The notes beneath the pieces were generated by a model. It ran no database searches, had not been told where the DNA came from, and saw only the letters and a list, made by a program, of their open reading frames with translations. Positions 8,462-16,724 of a stretch of 64,000 nucleotides of DNA are shown piece after piece. Made by a program: the position numbers and the translations under genes. How positions within the stretch are numbered: the first letter of the stretch is position 1; every line of letters begins with the position of its first letter. The DNA comes from Candidatus Thorarchaeota archaeon. Its GTDB lineage: Archaea > Asgardarchaeota > Thorarchaeia > Thorarchaeales > Thorarchaeaceae. The DNA is taken from NCBI GenBank assembly GCA_019057475.1, contig DXJO01000010.1, positions 355,460 to 419,459 of the forward strand. The letters run 5' to 3'.

Positions 8462-10003
8462 TCACGCCGCCTCGCATACTGCCAACACCGACATGTCTGT
8501 TGTCAGCGGTACAGGCTTTGCTTGAAGGTGAGTTGCTTTCACAAGCTCTTCATGTTGTGACGTTCTCATCTTTGCAAGTGTGGTTGGACCAAGGCCTCCC
8601 ATTGCGCGAGAGTTGAGGAATTCCCAGTTGGCCTCTCCTAGAGCGTCCTCAAAGGCATTGACGAAATCTACCGAATCCACGTCACCACGAAACATGCCCG
8701 CGATTGTGTAGTGAGGTATCGGACCATCAATAACACCGACCACTGAATAGTCCATGAGGTGCGCACCCGTTACCAAACAAGCCTTTGCCATAGCATCAAT
8801 CACATGAACATCACTGAGCTTTTCACCTGCAAGACTCACAACGTTACCCTTGCGACTGATGTGGCGAACAGTGTACGGGTCGATGTTGGAGATTGTGACC
8901 ATGTCTCCAACTCTATATCTGTACCAACCGTTGCTATTTGTAAGCAGCATTTCATACCTGCTGCCCTTCTTCACGTCTGAGAGGGGAATCACTGTAGGCT
9001 CCTCACAATCAATCTCGGCCTCTGGGATAAATTCGAAGTAGTTTAGGTCGGGCATGAGTTGTATGCCCGGTTCTGGGAGAATCTGGGACGCCATGTAAGC
9101 TTCAGATGACGCATAACCTTCCCACACTGTGACTTGAGGTAGAATCTTGGCAATCCATTCTCTGTAAGGCTCAACATCAATCCCTCCACTAGCGAACAGC
9201 CGCAGGTTAGGCCACAGCTCAGCCACGTCAACCTTGCCATCGGAGTCCATCGCCCTGCGCAGTCGCTTTTCGTGCTTCGTGCCCTTGAGCTGCTCAAGAA
9301 GCCACGGACCGTACTGGTTCTCCATGCGACGGACAAAGGCTAGACTCAATGTGGCGATACCTTGGAGTGCAGTCACATCACGGGTTGCACAGCACATCGC
9401 ATATGCCCGCATTTTCTCCTCCATGTCCTGAATCCTGAATACATCTGGACCCGGCGAGATTAGACGCGCGAAAACCTTGTTGGCCTTTCGCACATAGAGG
9501 CCTGAACCGTATCCCAGGGGCACTCCGTTGATATCTCCAAAGACCGCTGGGGCACCAAACATAATCATCGATCCATCCAGAATCTTCGTGTTGTCAGGGT
9601 GCTGGTTCATGAATCCCATCCACATGCGTGCACCGCCAACTGAAGCGGTCTTCAACCCCGATGGCGTGATGGGCATATCCTTTGGCTTGCCTGTGGAACC
9701 AGAAGTTCTCAGGTACCAGATTACAGGCTCTGCTGTCATTATCTTTCCTGTTGGATTCCGATAGACCTCTTCCAAAATGGGCCTCATCTTATTGTAATCC
9801 GTTAGGGGAACTCTTTCCGCGTATTCCTCGGGAGAAGCAATAGACTCAAAGTCATAATCGCGACCTAGGACAGTGTCCTGATTACGGTTAAGTATCGAAG
9901 TCAGTAAGTCTTCAGTCACCTCTACGGGGTGATTGAGAACATGCTCAATCTCCCGAGCTTTTCGTTTCGCTACAACCGAAACGATTCGTCTCATGATTGA
10001 CAT
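8462..10003 (-). CDS. GH3-family acyl-adenylate-forming amidosynthetase
   Basis: A 513-residue enzyme of the GH3 (auxin-responsive promoter) family, a branch of the ANL adenylating superfamily whose plant members link amino acids to carboxylic-acid hormones using ATP. Visible motifs are the P-loop TSGSTGKPKDMPIT, the family signature VTWEGYASSEAYMA (motif 2) and NGWYRYRVGD (motif 3). The length suits the family. The start is ATG at 10003, with AGGAGG about ten bases upstream; an in-frame ATG at 10042 is less likely. A TATA-like TTAAGATAT lies at about 10063-10076. It leads the operon with the ThiF-like and TPR genes. Acyl and amine substrates unknown. Confidence 0.85.
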   Translation of the reverse strand: MSIMRRIVSVVAKRKAREIEHVLNHPVEVTEDLLTSILNRNQDTVLGRDYDFESIASPEEYAERVPLTDYNKMRPILEEVYRNPTGKIMTAEPVIWYLRTSGSTGKPKDMPITPSGLKTASVGGARMWMGFMNQHPDNTKILDGSMIMFGAPAVFGDINGVPLGYGSGLYVRKANKVFARLISPGPDVFRIQDMEEKMRAYAMCCATRDVTALQGIATLSLAFVRRMENQYGPWLLEQLKGTKHEKRLRRAMDSDGKVDVAELWPNLRLFASGGIDVEPYREWIAKILPQVTVWEGYASSEAYMASQILPEPGIQLMPDLNYFEFIPEAEIDCEEPTVIPLSDVKKGSRYEMLLTNSNGWYRYRVGDMVTISNIDPYTVRHISRKGNVVSLAGEKLSDVHVIDAMAKACLVTGAHLMDYSVVGVIDGPIPHYTIAGMFRGDVDSVDFVNAFEDALGEANWEFLNSRAMGGLGPTTLAKMRTSQHEELVKATHLQAKPVPLTTDMSVLAVCEAA

Positions 10004-10220
10004 CTGCTCGAATCCTCCTTGCAGCCCGGGACACAAGTCCAAGATTGCCTTGTAAGATTACGAGTTCTAGAATATCTTAAGTGGTGGCTCCGGAGCGTCA
10101 GGGCATTTTGGGCCGTATACGTGGGCCTTGCTCGTTGAAGGCCCGTTTAGAATACCTAACCTCATATAAGACGGCCTCAAATCATCAACAGGGCGTTATG
10201 AGCAGAGATAGACTGGTGCG

Positions 10221-10240
10221 ACCGTGATAGTCTGTACCCT
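10221..10240 (-). promoter_or_regulatory. Dispersed motif, copy 1 (inverted)
   Basis: On the minus strand this reads AGGGTACAGACTATCACGGT, 19 of 20 bases identical to the copies at 10542 and 41937. Read on the plus strand it has promoter-like order (ACCG then TGATAG). Confidence 0.6.
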
Positions 10241-10338
10241 ATTGAGAAAAAACCCTGCTTCTTCAAAGATTGTCCAATAAGGAGAAGGATTGGCGGCTAA
10301 TGCTCGAGAGCTCCGACCACCGTATGGTGACATAGGGG

Positions 10339-10367
10339 GGACCGAACCGTGCACTGAAACTCGGTCC
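10339..10367 (+). other. Hairpin candidate GGACCGA/TCGGTCC
   Basis: Perfect 7-bp inverted repeat, GGACCGA at 10339-10345 and TCGGTCC at 10361-10367, with a 15-base loop. It sits between the two inverted motif copies and could belong to a folded RNA. Confidence 0.35.
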
Positions 10368-10538
10368 TTTCTGAAGCAATGAATCTCTCTTTCTATCTGA
10401 TCCAGCCGGCGCGTGTCAGTGTTCGCTCAGACACGGCGGCAAATTGCTAGAAGCCCGCGATATCCGTTGGTCTTCCCCGGCACAATGGCGCTCCTCTTGC
10501 AGAGTCCAACATGCACCCAAACTTGCCGATAGGTTCGC

Positions 10539-10562
10539 AACAGGGTACAGATTATCACGGTT
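10539..10562 (+). promoter_or_regulatory. Dispersed motif, copy 2
   Basis: The 20-base core AGGGTACAGATTATCACGGT (10542-10561) with AAC before and T after it is identical over 24 bases to the copy at 41934-41957. It is inverted relative to copy 1, about 300 bases apart. If both were on one RNA they would pair over 20 bases with one G-U wobble. Confidence 0.65.
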
Positions 10563-10603
10563 GAGGACTCCAATAATGCCACATAATGCCCACATCAGCA
10601 CAG

Positions 10604-10615
10604 GGGGGCCTATGG
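10604..10615 (+). promoter_or_regulatory. G-rich companion element, copy 1
   Basis: GGGGGCCTATGG, found again at 41989-42000, in both places downstream of the dispersed motif. Start-to-start spacing is 65 bases here and 55 there, a difference of about one helical turn. Confidence 0.4.
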
Positions 10616-10702
10616 GCTCCTTTGTTAACTTCTAAAGAAAGAATAGGGCCCCATCAGGCGGGCAGGGTGAGAATAGGTCTACTTGCACGTTCTCGGTAGT
10701 TT

Positions 10703-10712
10703 GAATATAGTT
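10703..10712 (+). promoter_or_regulatory. TATA-like box of the DNA-processing cluster
   Basis: GAATATAGTT lies about 55 bases before the preferred GTG start at 10763, fitting transcription initiation near 10735. This argues against the more upstream TTG at 10712, which would overlap the box. Confidence 0.4.
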
Positions 10713-10762
10713 TGTTCTCACTGATTGCATCATACAGTGAGAGCACTGGGAGCGTATGTTCA

Positions 10763-11494
10763 GTGTCGAGGCTTGAACGAATACTAAAAGCTTCAATTGG
10801 TCAAGAGGGTCCGGAGACGGACTTGACCATGTTCTTCCAAATGGAGTACAACACCCCTGACAGAAGCGTCATACGAGCGCGGATGGTCACCGACCAAAGC
10901 ATCGCAGTGACTATCGGGCTGAGGAGCGCGATACTTGAACCCTTTAAGAGATTCCACATACCCTCAGATGGCGAATTCCTTGCGTGCGACATTCTAGGAC
11001 TGATACCCGCTGTTGCAGTGATGCTGCGGAATCAGAGTCGAGGGGTGGCTGCGGGAACCATCGAGCGGGACTCGACAACGCGAATCATACTTGCATTCGA
11101 GTCTGAGATACCCATGAAAGACAATGGACTGAGAGATCTAGCATCCACCATCACCTGTACGATGCGGCAGTGGGGTGAGTGGACCAATGTGTTGCTCGGG
11201 ACTCTTGATCGCGATCCTGTAGTGGGTGACTGGGAAATTGACTGGCGTGAGTTTCTTGCTGGAGAGGCTGGATTCGTTACGATGCCGTGGTTCAGATCAC
11301 TTGGCTTTCAGGACCGCAAGATCGCGCTCTCTAGGACAATACTGGCGGCTGAGGCTTTGCTAATCTCAGTTCTCAATAGAAAGCAGCTCATAGACCCCGT
11401 CGCAATGCAGGTTCGGGACTGGATGAAATCGCTCAGCCCACAGCCACACGTCACTGGATCTCATTACATCACTTTGGAAGAGGAGGTATTCTGA
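10763..11494 (+). CDS. Unknown protein, first gene of the DNA-processing cluster
   Basis: Not recognised. About 243 residues from GTG 10763, chosen because GGGAG lies ten bases upstream and the TATA-like box at 10703 fits; the frame is open from TTG 10712. It looks like a soluble alpha/beta protein, with hydrophobic strands (RIILAFESEIPM, IAVTIGLRSAILEPF) and helices, no cysteine motif and no clear membrane segment. Its TGA overlaps the ATG of the next gene (CTGATGG), so the two are translationally coupled. As first gene of a sixteen-gene run it may be a regulator or structural subunit; that is only positional. Confidence 0.65.
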   Translation: MSRLERILKASIGQEGPETDLTMFFQMEYNTPDRSVIRARMVTDQSIAVTIGLRSAILEPFKRFHIPSDGEFLACDILGLIPAVAVMLRNQSRGVAAGTIERDSTTRIILAFESEIPMKDNGLRDLASTITCTMRQWGEWTNVLLGTLDRDPVVGDWEIDWREFLAGEAGFVTMPWFRSLGFQDRKIALSRTILAAEALLISVLNRKQLIDPVAMQVRDWMKSLSPQPHVTGSHYITLEEEVF

Positions 11495-11961
11495 TGGTAT
11501 TGGTTAATGACTTTCACAACTCCGCGCGAACAATCTACAGTCCGATAGTAGATACCGCTTGGCTCGCTGGAGCACTGGCTGGGACTGACCATGCAGGTTC
11601 ACGGAATGGGGACTGGTACTGGGCTCGATTCTTGGATGAGGTGAAAGAGATGGCATCGCTAGCAGGGAGTGTTCGACCCACTGAACCCGGAGCAGAGCCG
11701 GATGACAATGGATCAGTCTACGATGTTATTGGAGGATACATCAGCACTGCAGGACGATTCACACAGGAGGGCTTGAGGTTCAAGGTGCCTGTGAGCAGGC
11801 AGCAAAAGATGGTTGGCCTGTTCGGGGGAATCCTCCTGAGAGAGCATGAAGATATGATTGTGAGAGGTTATGACCTCTCAAAATTCACCAGGCTGGTTCC
11901 TATCAGGGGGCCACTGGCTGATAGGATTAGCAAGACGAAGAGTACGGAGGTAATGAAATGA
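11494..11961 (+). CDS. Unknown protein coupled to the RadA-like gene
   Basis: Not recognised. A 155-residue soluble protein whose ATG overlaps the stop of the previous gene and whose own stop overlaps the RadA paralogue start (ATGAAATGACAG), so the three are translated together. The sequence has a Trp-rich region (GDWYWARFLDEVKEMASLAG) and a C-terminal basic part (LVPIRGPLADRISKTKS). No nucleotide-binding or metal motif is seen. Such tight coupling suggests a stoichiometric partner of the RecA-family protein, which is an inference. Confidence 0.6.
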   Translation: MVLVNDFHNSARTIYSPIVDTAWLAGALAGTDHAGSRNGDWYWARFLDEVKEMASLAGSVRPTEPGAEPDDNGSVYDVIGGYISTAGRFTQEGLRFKVPVSRQQKMVGLFGGILLREHEDMIVRGYDLSKFTRLVPIRGPLADRISKTKSTEVMK

Positions 11962-13106
11962 CAGAGCTTACAGAGGTTCCAGGAGTCGGTTCCGTTGCAG
12001 CAAAGCAACTGAAGAACGCCTACATCACGACTGCGGAGCTGTTGGCCGTACAGAATGCCGACGAGCTGAATAATAAGGTAACACTTGGCGAGGGCACATG
12101 CACGAATATAATCCTGGCGGCCAGAGAGCTGCTTGGGATGTTCGCCTTCAAGTCTGCCCTTGAGGTCGAGAAGGAGAATGAGTCCAAGCCCCGGCTGAAG
12201 ATAGGGCTTGAAAACGTTGACAGGCAACTGCTTGGAGGTCTTGAAATTGGCTCCCTTGTGGAGTTCTATGGCAAAGCCTCAGGCGGCAAGACACAAATGT
12301 GCGCCCACCTTGCGATAAGATGTCAGCTTCCCTTCGATGAGGGCGGCATTGAGGGTCGCGTAATATGGCTTGACAGTGAGTCATCATTCAAGACATCAAT
12401 ACTACGTGCGAACGCGAAGAGGTGGGGGCTTGACCCCGAAGTGGCTTTGGGCAACATTCAGACGATGCCTATAGTCACCTCGTACCATCTGGAACAACTC
12501 TTCGCCCGGATTCCACAGATGTGCATTGAACAGGGCATCAAGATGGTGGTCGTTGACTCACTGACCGGATTCTTTCGGGCAGAGCATGGGGGATTGGGTT
12601 CACTCGCTGTGCGACAACAGAGGATCAACAGGCTCCTGAACCTCATGCGCCGAGTGGCAATGGCGACTGACGTGATGTTCGTCTACAGCAATCAAGCCAT
12701 CTCAAGGATCGGTCCATTCCCCGTGCTGAACGCCCCGGTGGGAGGGCATATAGTATCGCACGCGTCTGATTATCGCTTCATGTCAACAGAGGGAAAGAGC
12801 GGAAAGCGCAAGCTGTACCTCAAGGACCATGCTGGGCTAGCTAACTTCAATGTTGAATTCAGCATAGGGTGGGGTGGATTCTACAACGACGAGAACGAGA
12901 GGAAAAAGATCGAACCCAAAATAGTGGAATACCTCAAGAGCAAGGACATATCCGCCGAGATACAGGAGAAGGACAAGAAGAAGGAGACAAAGAAGGTCAA
13001 GAAAGCCGAGAAGACCAAGAAGACAAAGAAATCAAAGAAGGCAGAAGCCAAGGCTGAAACCGAGGTAAAGCTGGAGGCGGAGGTAGTGCTGAAAGCAGAG
13101 GGTTAA
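11958..13106 (+). CDS. RadA/Rad51-family paralogue with lysine-rich tail
   Basis: A 382-residue RecA-superfamily ATPase. The N-terminus carries a helix-hairpin-helix-like domain as in RadA (TELTEVPGVGSVAAKQL). Walker A is G105-KASG-G-K111-T112, differing from the usual RadA EFGSGKTQ. Walker B is MVVVDSLTGFF with D200, followed by VRQQRINRLLNLMRRVA and a sensor-like VYSNQAIS. After about residue 325 comes an unusual tail dominated by KK, KE and AE runs, likely disordered and possibly DNA-binding. The divergence and cluster context suggest an accessory recombinase or mediator rather than the housekeeping RadA, which I would expect elsewhere in the genome. Confidence 0.85.
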   Translation: MTELTEVPGVGSVAAKQLKNAYITTAELLAVQNADELNNKVTLGEGTCTNIILAARELLGMFAFKSALEVEKENESKPRLKIGLENVDRQLLGGLEIGSLVEFYGKASGGKTQMCAHLAIRCQLPFDEGGIEGRVIWLDSESSFKTSILRANAKRWGLDPEVALGNIQTMPIVTSYHLEQLFARIPQMCIEQGIKMVVVDSLTGFFRAEHGGLGSLAVRQQRINRLLNLMRRVAMATDVMFVYSNQAISRIGPFPVLNAPVGGHIVSHASDYRFMSTEGKSGKRKLYLKDHAGLANFNVEFSIGWGGFYNDENERKKIEPKIVEYLKSKDISAEIQEKDKKKETKKVKKAEKTKKTKKSKKAEAKAETEVKLEAEVVLKAEG

Positions 13107-13110
13107 GGCG

Positions 13111-13551
13111 ATGAGCGGCATGTTTAGAATATACAAATGCCCCTCCTGTGGCGCGATTGCCTACACGAGCGTGGAGAACGAGCAGGAAACCAGCATGTGT
13201 GGCTTGTGTAGAGGCCTAATCCTTGACGAGCCTGGCATACTCTACTCTGCAACAATCAACCAAGCTGAAGACCTTGTCGCAGAGATGGTCCTCCATAACA
13301 TGTCGGAAAATAAAGTATCAACACCAACGAGCGGGCTCGGTGTGAGGCGCAGAGTGCTCAACATTATCGAGTGCCTTGTGGAGCTAAACAAGGGAAGGCC
13401 AGTGAACATTGACAGTGTGCTTAAGGAATGTGTGGGTGCCAAAATCAAGACCGAGAGGAGCCTCCATTTCCTAGATGTGCTTGAGGGCCAGGGACTGGTC
13501 ATAGTTGATAGTGGTCATGTCAGTCTGGGCGAGGAGGGCACAGACCCTTGA
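13111..13551 (+). CDS. Zinc-ribbon plus winged-helix-like protein
   Basis: A 146-residue protein starting with a zinc ribbon: C10-x2-C13 (KCPSCG) and C30-x2-C33 (MCGLC). Residues about 70-140 look like a winged-helix domain (RRRVLNIIECLVELNKGRP, then the recognition-helix-like TERSLHFLDVLEGQGLVIV). The N-terminal part resembles small archaeal zinc-finger proteins often found near recombination genes (of the DUF5817 kind), judged from memory of pattern only. It probably binds DNA or bridges DNA and the neighbouring RecA paralogue. The start follows the radA-like stop by four bases and its end overlaps the next gene by four. Confidence 0.7.
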   Translation: MSGMFRIYKCPSCGAIAYTSVENEQETSMCGLCRGLILDEPGILYSATINQAEDLVAEMVLHNMSENKVSTPTSGLGVRRRVLNIIECLVELNKGRPVNIDSVLKECVGAKIKTERSLHFLDVLEGQGLVIVDSGHVSLGEEGTDP

Positions 13552-14159
13552 CCCACCTGTATGTCCCCCCCTCATCAAACAATGTGACGCCCAGCTCCAC
13601 AATCAATCTTGTCAATCTACTGATGAGAAACACTAGCAGACGAGTGACGGTACTCCAAGTAGGAGGAAAAGTGGATCCTGACCCAGAGGTATATGTTGTC
13701 ACCCGGGTGGACTGGCGGGATAAGGATCTCAACAGGCCGATTTTGCCCCAATTGCCAAAGGTGCTTTCGATGCTGGAAACTCTTCGAGGCTCTAGGGGTG
13801 TGCCCAAGGAGATTTACCTTGACAGTACGGATGGTGTTGTATGCTACATACCAACCGGCATCAGAATGTCTCAGCTACCAAGCAGCGCCAAAGCATCAGT
13901 TCAATTCATCATGTCTGTAGCAAACCAAACGGTTAGCCACTTCGATTCGACACGGTCTGAGGTCGAGGACTGGTTCTGGAGGACAGCTCGCAAGAGTGGC
14001 TTCAATCCCGAGATTGTCGAGAGGATTGCCCGAAGGGAGAAGCACTACGACTCGCCATCTCACGAGCACAGGTTTAGCAAGGTCATAGAGAACTACTTCT
14101 CTCTGAGGTTCAAAGTCTATCGAGCAGAATCATGCCTGAAGCTGGAGGGAGCGTATTGA
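13548..14159 (+). CDS. Unknown protein between zinc-ribbon and XPD-like genes
   Basis: Not recognised. 203 residues from a TTG that overlaps the preceding stop (TTGA); a slightly later start cannot be excluded. It has a beta-rich N-terminal half (RRVTVLQVGGKVDPDPEVYV, GVPKEIYLDSTDGVVCYIPT) and a helical C-terminal half (VEDWFWRTARKSGFNPEIVE). No metal or nucleotide motif. Its TGA is shared with the ATG of the helicase gene, so it is translationally coupled to it and may act as a helicase partner. Confidence 0.6.
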   Translation: MTHLYVPPSSNNVTPSSTINLVNLLMRNTSRRVTVLQVGGKVDPDPEVYVVTRVDWRDKDLNRPILPQLPKVLSMLETLRGSRGVPKEIYLDSTDGVVCYIPTGIRMSQLPSSAKASVQFIMSVANQTVSHFDSTRSEVEDWFWRTARKSGFNPEIVERIARREKHYDSPSHEHRFSKVIENYFSLRFKVYRAESCLKLEGAY

Positions 14160-16135
14160 TGGATGTGATGCGATGGTTCCCGTACACTCCAAGACCTCAG
14201 CAGGATCGGGCCGTGACGCATGCTGCCCATGTGTTCCAAGATAAGACAGTGGGCCTGCTATCTGCAGATTGTGGAGTAGGAAAGACAATTGCTGTACTCT
14301 CAGCGTATCTTGCAGTACGGGCGAAAGATGCATCATCGCGGTTGATTGTCCTTGCCAGGACGCACTCGCAGTCAAAAGTCTTTGAGGATGAGCTTAGAGT
14401 TCTCAGGGAGGAACCGGCCGCAATATCAGATGGACTCCAATTGACGGCCACGAGTATGGTTTCACGGGGGCATGTCTGTCCATTGACCGACAAGATGAAC
14501 TCGGTGTCGTCAGTCGGGTTCCTACGTGCATGCGCACAGATGATAGGCTCAGGAAAGTGCAGCATGTACTGGAGTTTCTACAAACGGGGCGCCGAGGGTC
14601 GGCCTCAAATCCGCGACGCTGCCCGGCAAACTGTTGATGCCCTGCTGAATGAGGGCGTGGTCACTCGGGATGAAGCGGAGGACATGGGGCTCTCGGAAGG
14701 AGTATGCCCGTATGAGGTCTTGAGGTGGTGTGCGCGCAATAGTAGAGTAGTAATTGGTCCATACGGCTACCTATTCAGGGAGAGAGTGCGGAATGCGCTC
14801 CTCTCGTCGCTTGGAATGAGCTTACATGAAGTCGACTTGATTGTCGATGAAGCACACAACCTAGCATCCCATGTACTGGGCTCGGAAACCGCGTGTGTCA
14901 GTCTATCAGACCTTGAATGGCTGAGAAAGCATGACACCGAGATAGAGCGTGAAACGCAGGTCGAATGGCTCCCTGAGGCGGTTGACTTTCTCTGGGAAAC
15001 CGTGATGACCAACCTTGATAATATCCACTCCGAAAAGAACCTTGAGAAGTGGGATGTACTGCCAAGGTTTGTAGATGAGTCACAGATACAAAATCTACTG
15101 CTTGGGACGAAGATTGGTCTGGATGAGTCTGATGGCACAGTACCCACGGAGACCCCGCTGGATCGATTAGTAGAGTTCCTCTACACGGGGCACCGAGCAG
15201 TTCTGAGTGAGGACTGGCATGTCACGCTAGAGGTCAGAAAGCCTTGGAGGCAAGAGTCGAATAGCCGTGATGCCGATCTGAAGATCAGACCACTGAACGC
15301 CGCTGGATTATCAGCTCCCGTACTCAGAGGTGCAAGGTCTGCGTTGCTTATGTCCGGTACTTTGAGGCCACTGCAGCACTATGCGGATCTGTTGGGAGTG
15401 TCAGGTGCCCTGATGGAGAGCCTGATGAGTCCGTACCCCCATGGGAGTCGCCTTGTGCTCATTGACAAGGACATCACAACCAAGTATACAGCGCGGGGCG
15501 AACGGCTGTGGAGGACCATAGCAAGAAGAATCTCGACAACCTTGACAGCGATGCCCTCCGAGAAGAGCGCTCTAATTGCCTTCCCTAGCTACAGGATGAT
15601 GGAGGATGTTCTGAGCTACGGCATAGATTGTGGATTCAGAGCAAGGCTAGAGGAAGCTCCAGGAGATCGCATTGAGATTGTTAAGGACGCACTTGAGGAA
15701 GGGCCCCATACGGTGTTTTGTGTATATGGAGGCAAGTTCTCTGAGGGCGTTGACCTCGTGGAGGGCGGGTCGAGCATGGTTGACCTGATTATCGGGGTTG
15801 GGATTCCATTCAGTCCCCCAACCAGCTACCAAAAAGCCCTTCAAGAATGGTACGAGAGAAGATTCGGGAAGGGTGCAGGCTACTACTACTCGTCAATTGT
15901 ACCGTCTTTTCGCATGGTTGCACAGCTTGTAGGTAGACTTCGACGGAGTCCTGAGGATCGGGGGGTGGTCGTGCTTCTCGACAAAAGGTTCCAGCAACAC
16001 ATCAGAGTCTTTGGAGATGACATGGTTTCGGACCACTGGCCCTACTCAGGAGAGGACGAGATGAGGGGTGCCATTGATCTATTTGTAAGCCAGAGGAACA
16101 GAACGGAGGAGGCGAAGGGAGCGGTTGGCGTCTAG
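14159..16135 (+). CDS. XPD/Rad3-like superfamily 2 iron-sulphur DNA helicase
   Basis: A 658-residue helicase of the XPD/DinG/Rad3 group, expected to unwind DNA 5' to 3'. Walker A is ADCGVGKT with K42, and motif II is VDEAHN (D230-H233). Between motifs Ia and II lie four cysteines at 107, 125, 134 and 183, the arrangement that holds the 4Fe-4S cluster of this family. C-terminal motifs include LMSGTLRP, GGKFSEGVDL and AQLVGRLRRSPEDRG (motif VI). The start is ATG 14159, with GGAGGGA eight bases upstream and TGATG coupling; an upstream ATG at 14132 is less likely. The family acts in nucleotide-excision repair and structure removal; here it is probably a cluster-specific paralogue. Confidence 0.9.
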   Translation: MDVMRWFPYTPRPQQDRAVTHAAHVFQDKTVGLLSADCGVGKTIAVLSAYLAVRAKDASSRLIVLARTHSQSKVFEDELRVLREEPAAISDGLQLTATSMVSRGHVCPLTDKMNSVSSVGFLRACAQMIGSGKCSMYWSFYKRGAEGRPQIRDAARQTVDALLNEGVVTRDEAEDMGLSEGVCPYEVLRWCARNSRVVIGPYGYLFRERVRNALLSSLGMSLHEVDLIVDEAHNLASHVLGSETACVSLSDLEWLRKHDTEIERETQVEWLPEAVDFLWETVMTNLDNIHSEKNLEKWDVLPRFVDESQIQNLLLGTKIGLDESDGTVPTETPLDRLVEFLYTGHRAVLSEDWHVTLEVRKPWRQESNSRDADLKIRPLNAAGLSAPVLRGARSALLMSGTLRPLQHYADLLGVSGALMESLMSPYPHGSRLVLIDKDITTKYTARGERLWRTIARRISTTLTAMPSEKSALIAFPSYRMMEDVLSYGIDCGFRARLEEAPGDRIEIVKDALEEGPHTVFCVYGGKFSEGVDLVEGGSSMVDLIIGVGIPFSPPTSYQKALQEWYERRFGKGAGYYYSSIVPSFRMVAQLVGRLRRSPEDRGVVVLLDKRFQQHIRVFGDDMVSDHWPYSGEDEMRGAIDLFVSQRNRTEEAKGAVGV

Positions 16136-16724
16136 TCTTGCTAGTAGTCAGTTGAGGTATACCGTGCCCGGGGCTGTAGGTGCAGCTTGGTCACTCAGGA
16201 TGGCCCTTGACCAGTCATATCGGGTTGTTCTTGAGTCCACAGTAGGTCTGTTCCTACTACTAGTCGCCCTCGTAATCTACCTGAAGGGACGCGAGAAGAA
16301 CCTTCTGCTTTGGAATAACGATACTGGAATTCTCGCCACTGTAAAGCCTCTCACAGTAGAAGTGTGTGCAGCTCGACTCATGACCAGTGTCCCGCTTGGG
16401 ATTGACCTAAGCCATTCTGCGGGCAGAGTCCTTGAAGCCATGACAATCAGGTTCAATGAGGAAAAGAATGCGGAACTGCGGTTCTTTGTCTGTCGCCCTT
16501 TGGGGCGTGGGGTCACACGCGTAGGCATGATGGTGGTTCGTCAAGCACCGAACATGCGCAGGTTGGTTTCTGTTGTTGAGAAGCTGTCAGAGAAGGTGCT
16601 GGAGGATGTAATGGTCTTGGAGAGTGCTCTGCGCGCAGCCTATGCCCATATGCCCATTGCCCGAGCGGAGCTAGAAGATATCACTCTCATAAACTCTGGA
16701 GGTGTGGATTTCATTGTCAACTGA
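16125..16724 (+). CDS. Small single-pass membrane protein
   Basis: Not recognised. About 199 residues from TTG 16125, overlapping the helicase 3' end by eleven bases. A single membrane segment (VGLFLLLVALVIYL, about residues 39-53) is followed by KGREK, so by the positive-inside rule the large C-terminal domain is cytoplasmic. That domain has strands and helices such as AELRFFVCRPLGRGVTRVG and LVSVVEKLSEKVLEDVMVLE. Together with the next genes it suggests that the cluster's machinery is assembled at the membrane. Start choice is uncertain. Confidence 0.6.
   Translation: MASSLASSQLRYTVPGAVGAAWSLRMALDQSYRVVLESTVGLFLLLVALVIYLKGREKNLLLWNNDTGILATVKPLTVEVCAARLMTSVPLGIDLSHSAGRVLEAMTIRFNEEKNAELRFFVCRPLGRGVTRVGMMVVRQAPNMRRLVSVVEKLSEKVLEDVMVLESALRAAYAHMPIARAELEDITLINSGGVDFIVN

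Larger units (their letters stand above)
10043..10762. other. Long divergent intergenic region with paired motifs and hairpins
   Basis: About 720 bases without a convincing protein gene between the leftward GH3 operon and the rightward DNA-processing cluster. It holds an inverted pair of a 20-bp motif (10221-10240 and 10542-10561), several GC-rich hairpin candidates between them (10302-10311, 10318-10329, 10339-10367, 10412-10435), a G-rich element at 10604-10615 and a TATA-like box at 10703. It could be a complex regulatory region, a structured non-coding RNA locus, or both. No replication-initiator gene lies nearby, so an origin is not supported. Confidence 0.5.

Noticed and set aside
10043-10762. 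Replication origin
   Set aside because: Inverted motifs and G-runs are suggestive, but no Orc1/Cdc6 gene is nearby and the motif recurs singly at two other promoters, which fits regulation better.
12148-12646. Leftward frames opposite the RadA-like gene
   Set aside because: Shadow frames of a conserved gene without any recognisable motif or ribosome-binding site.
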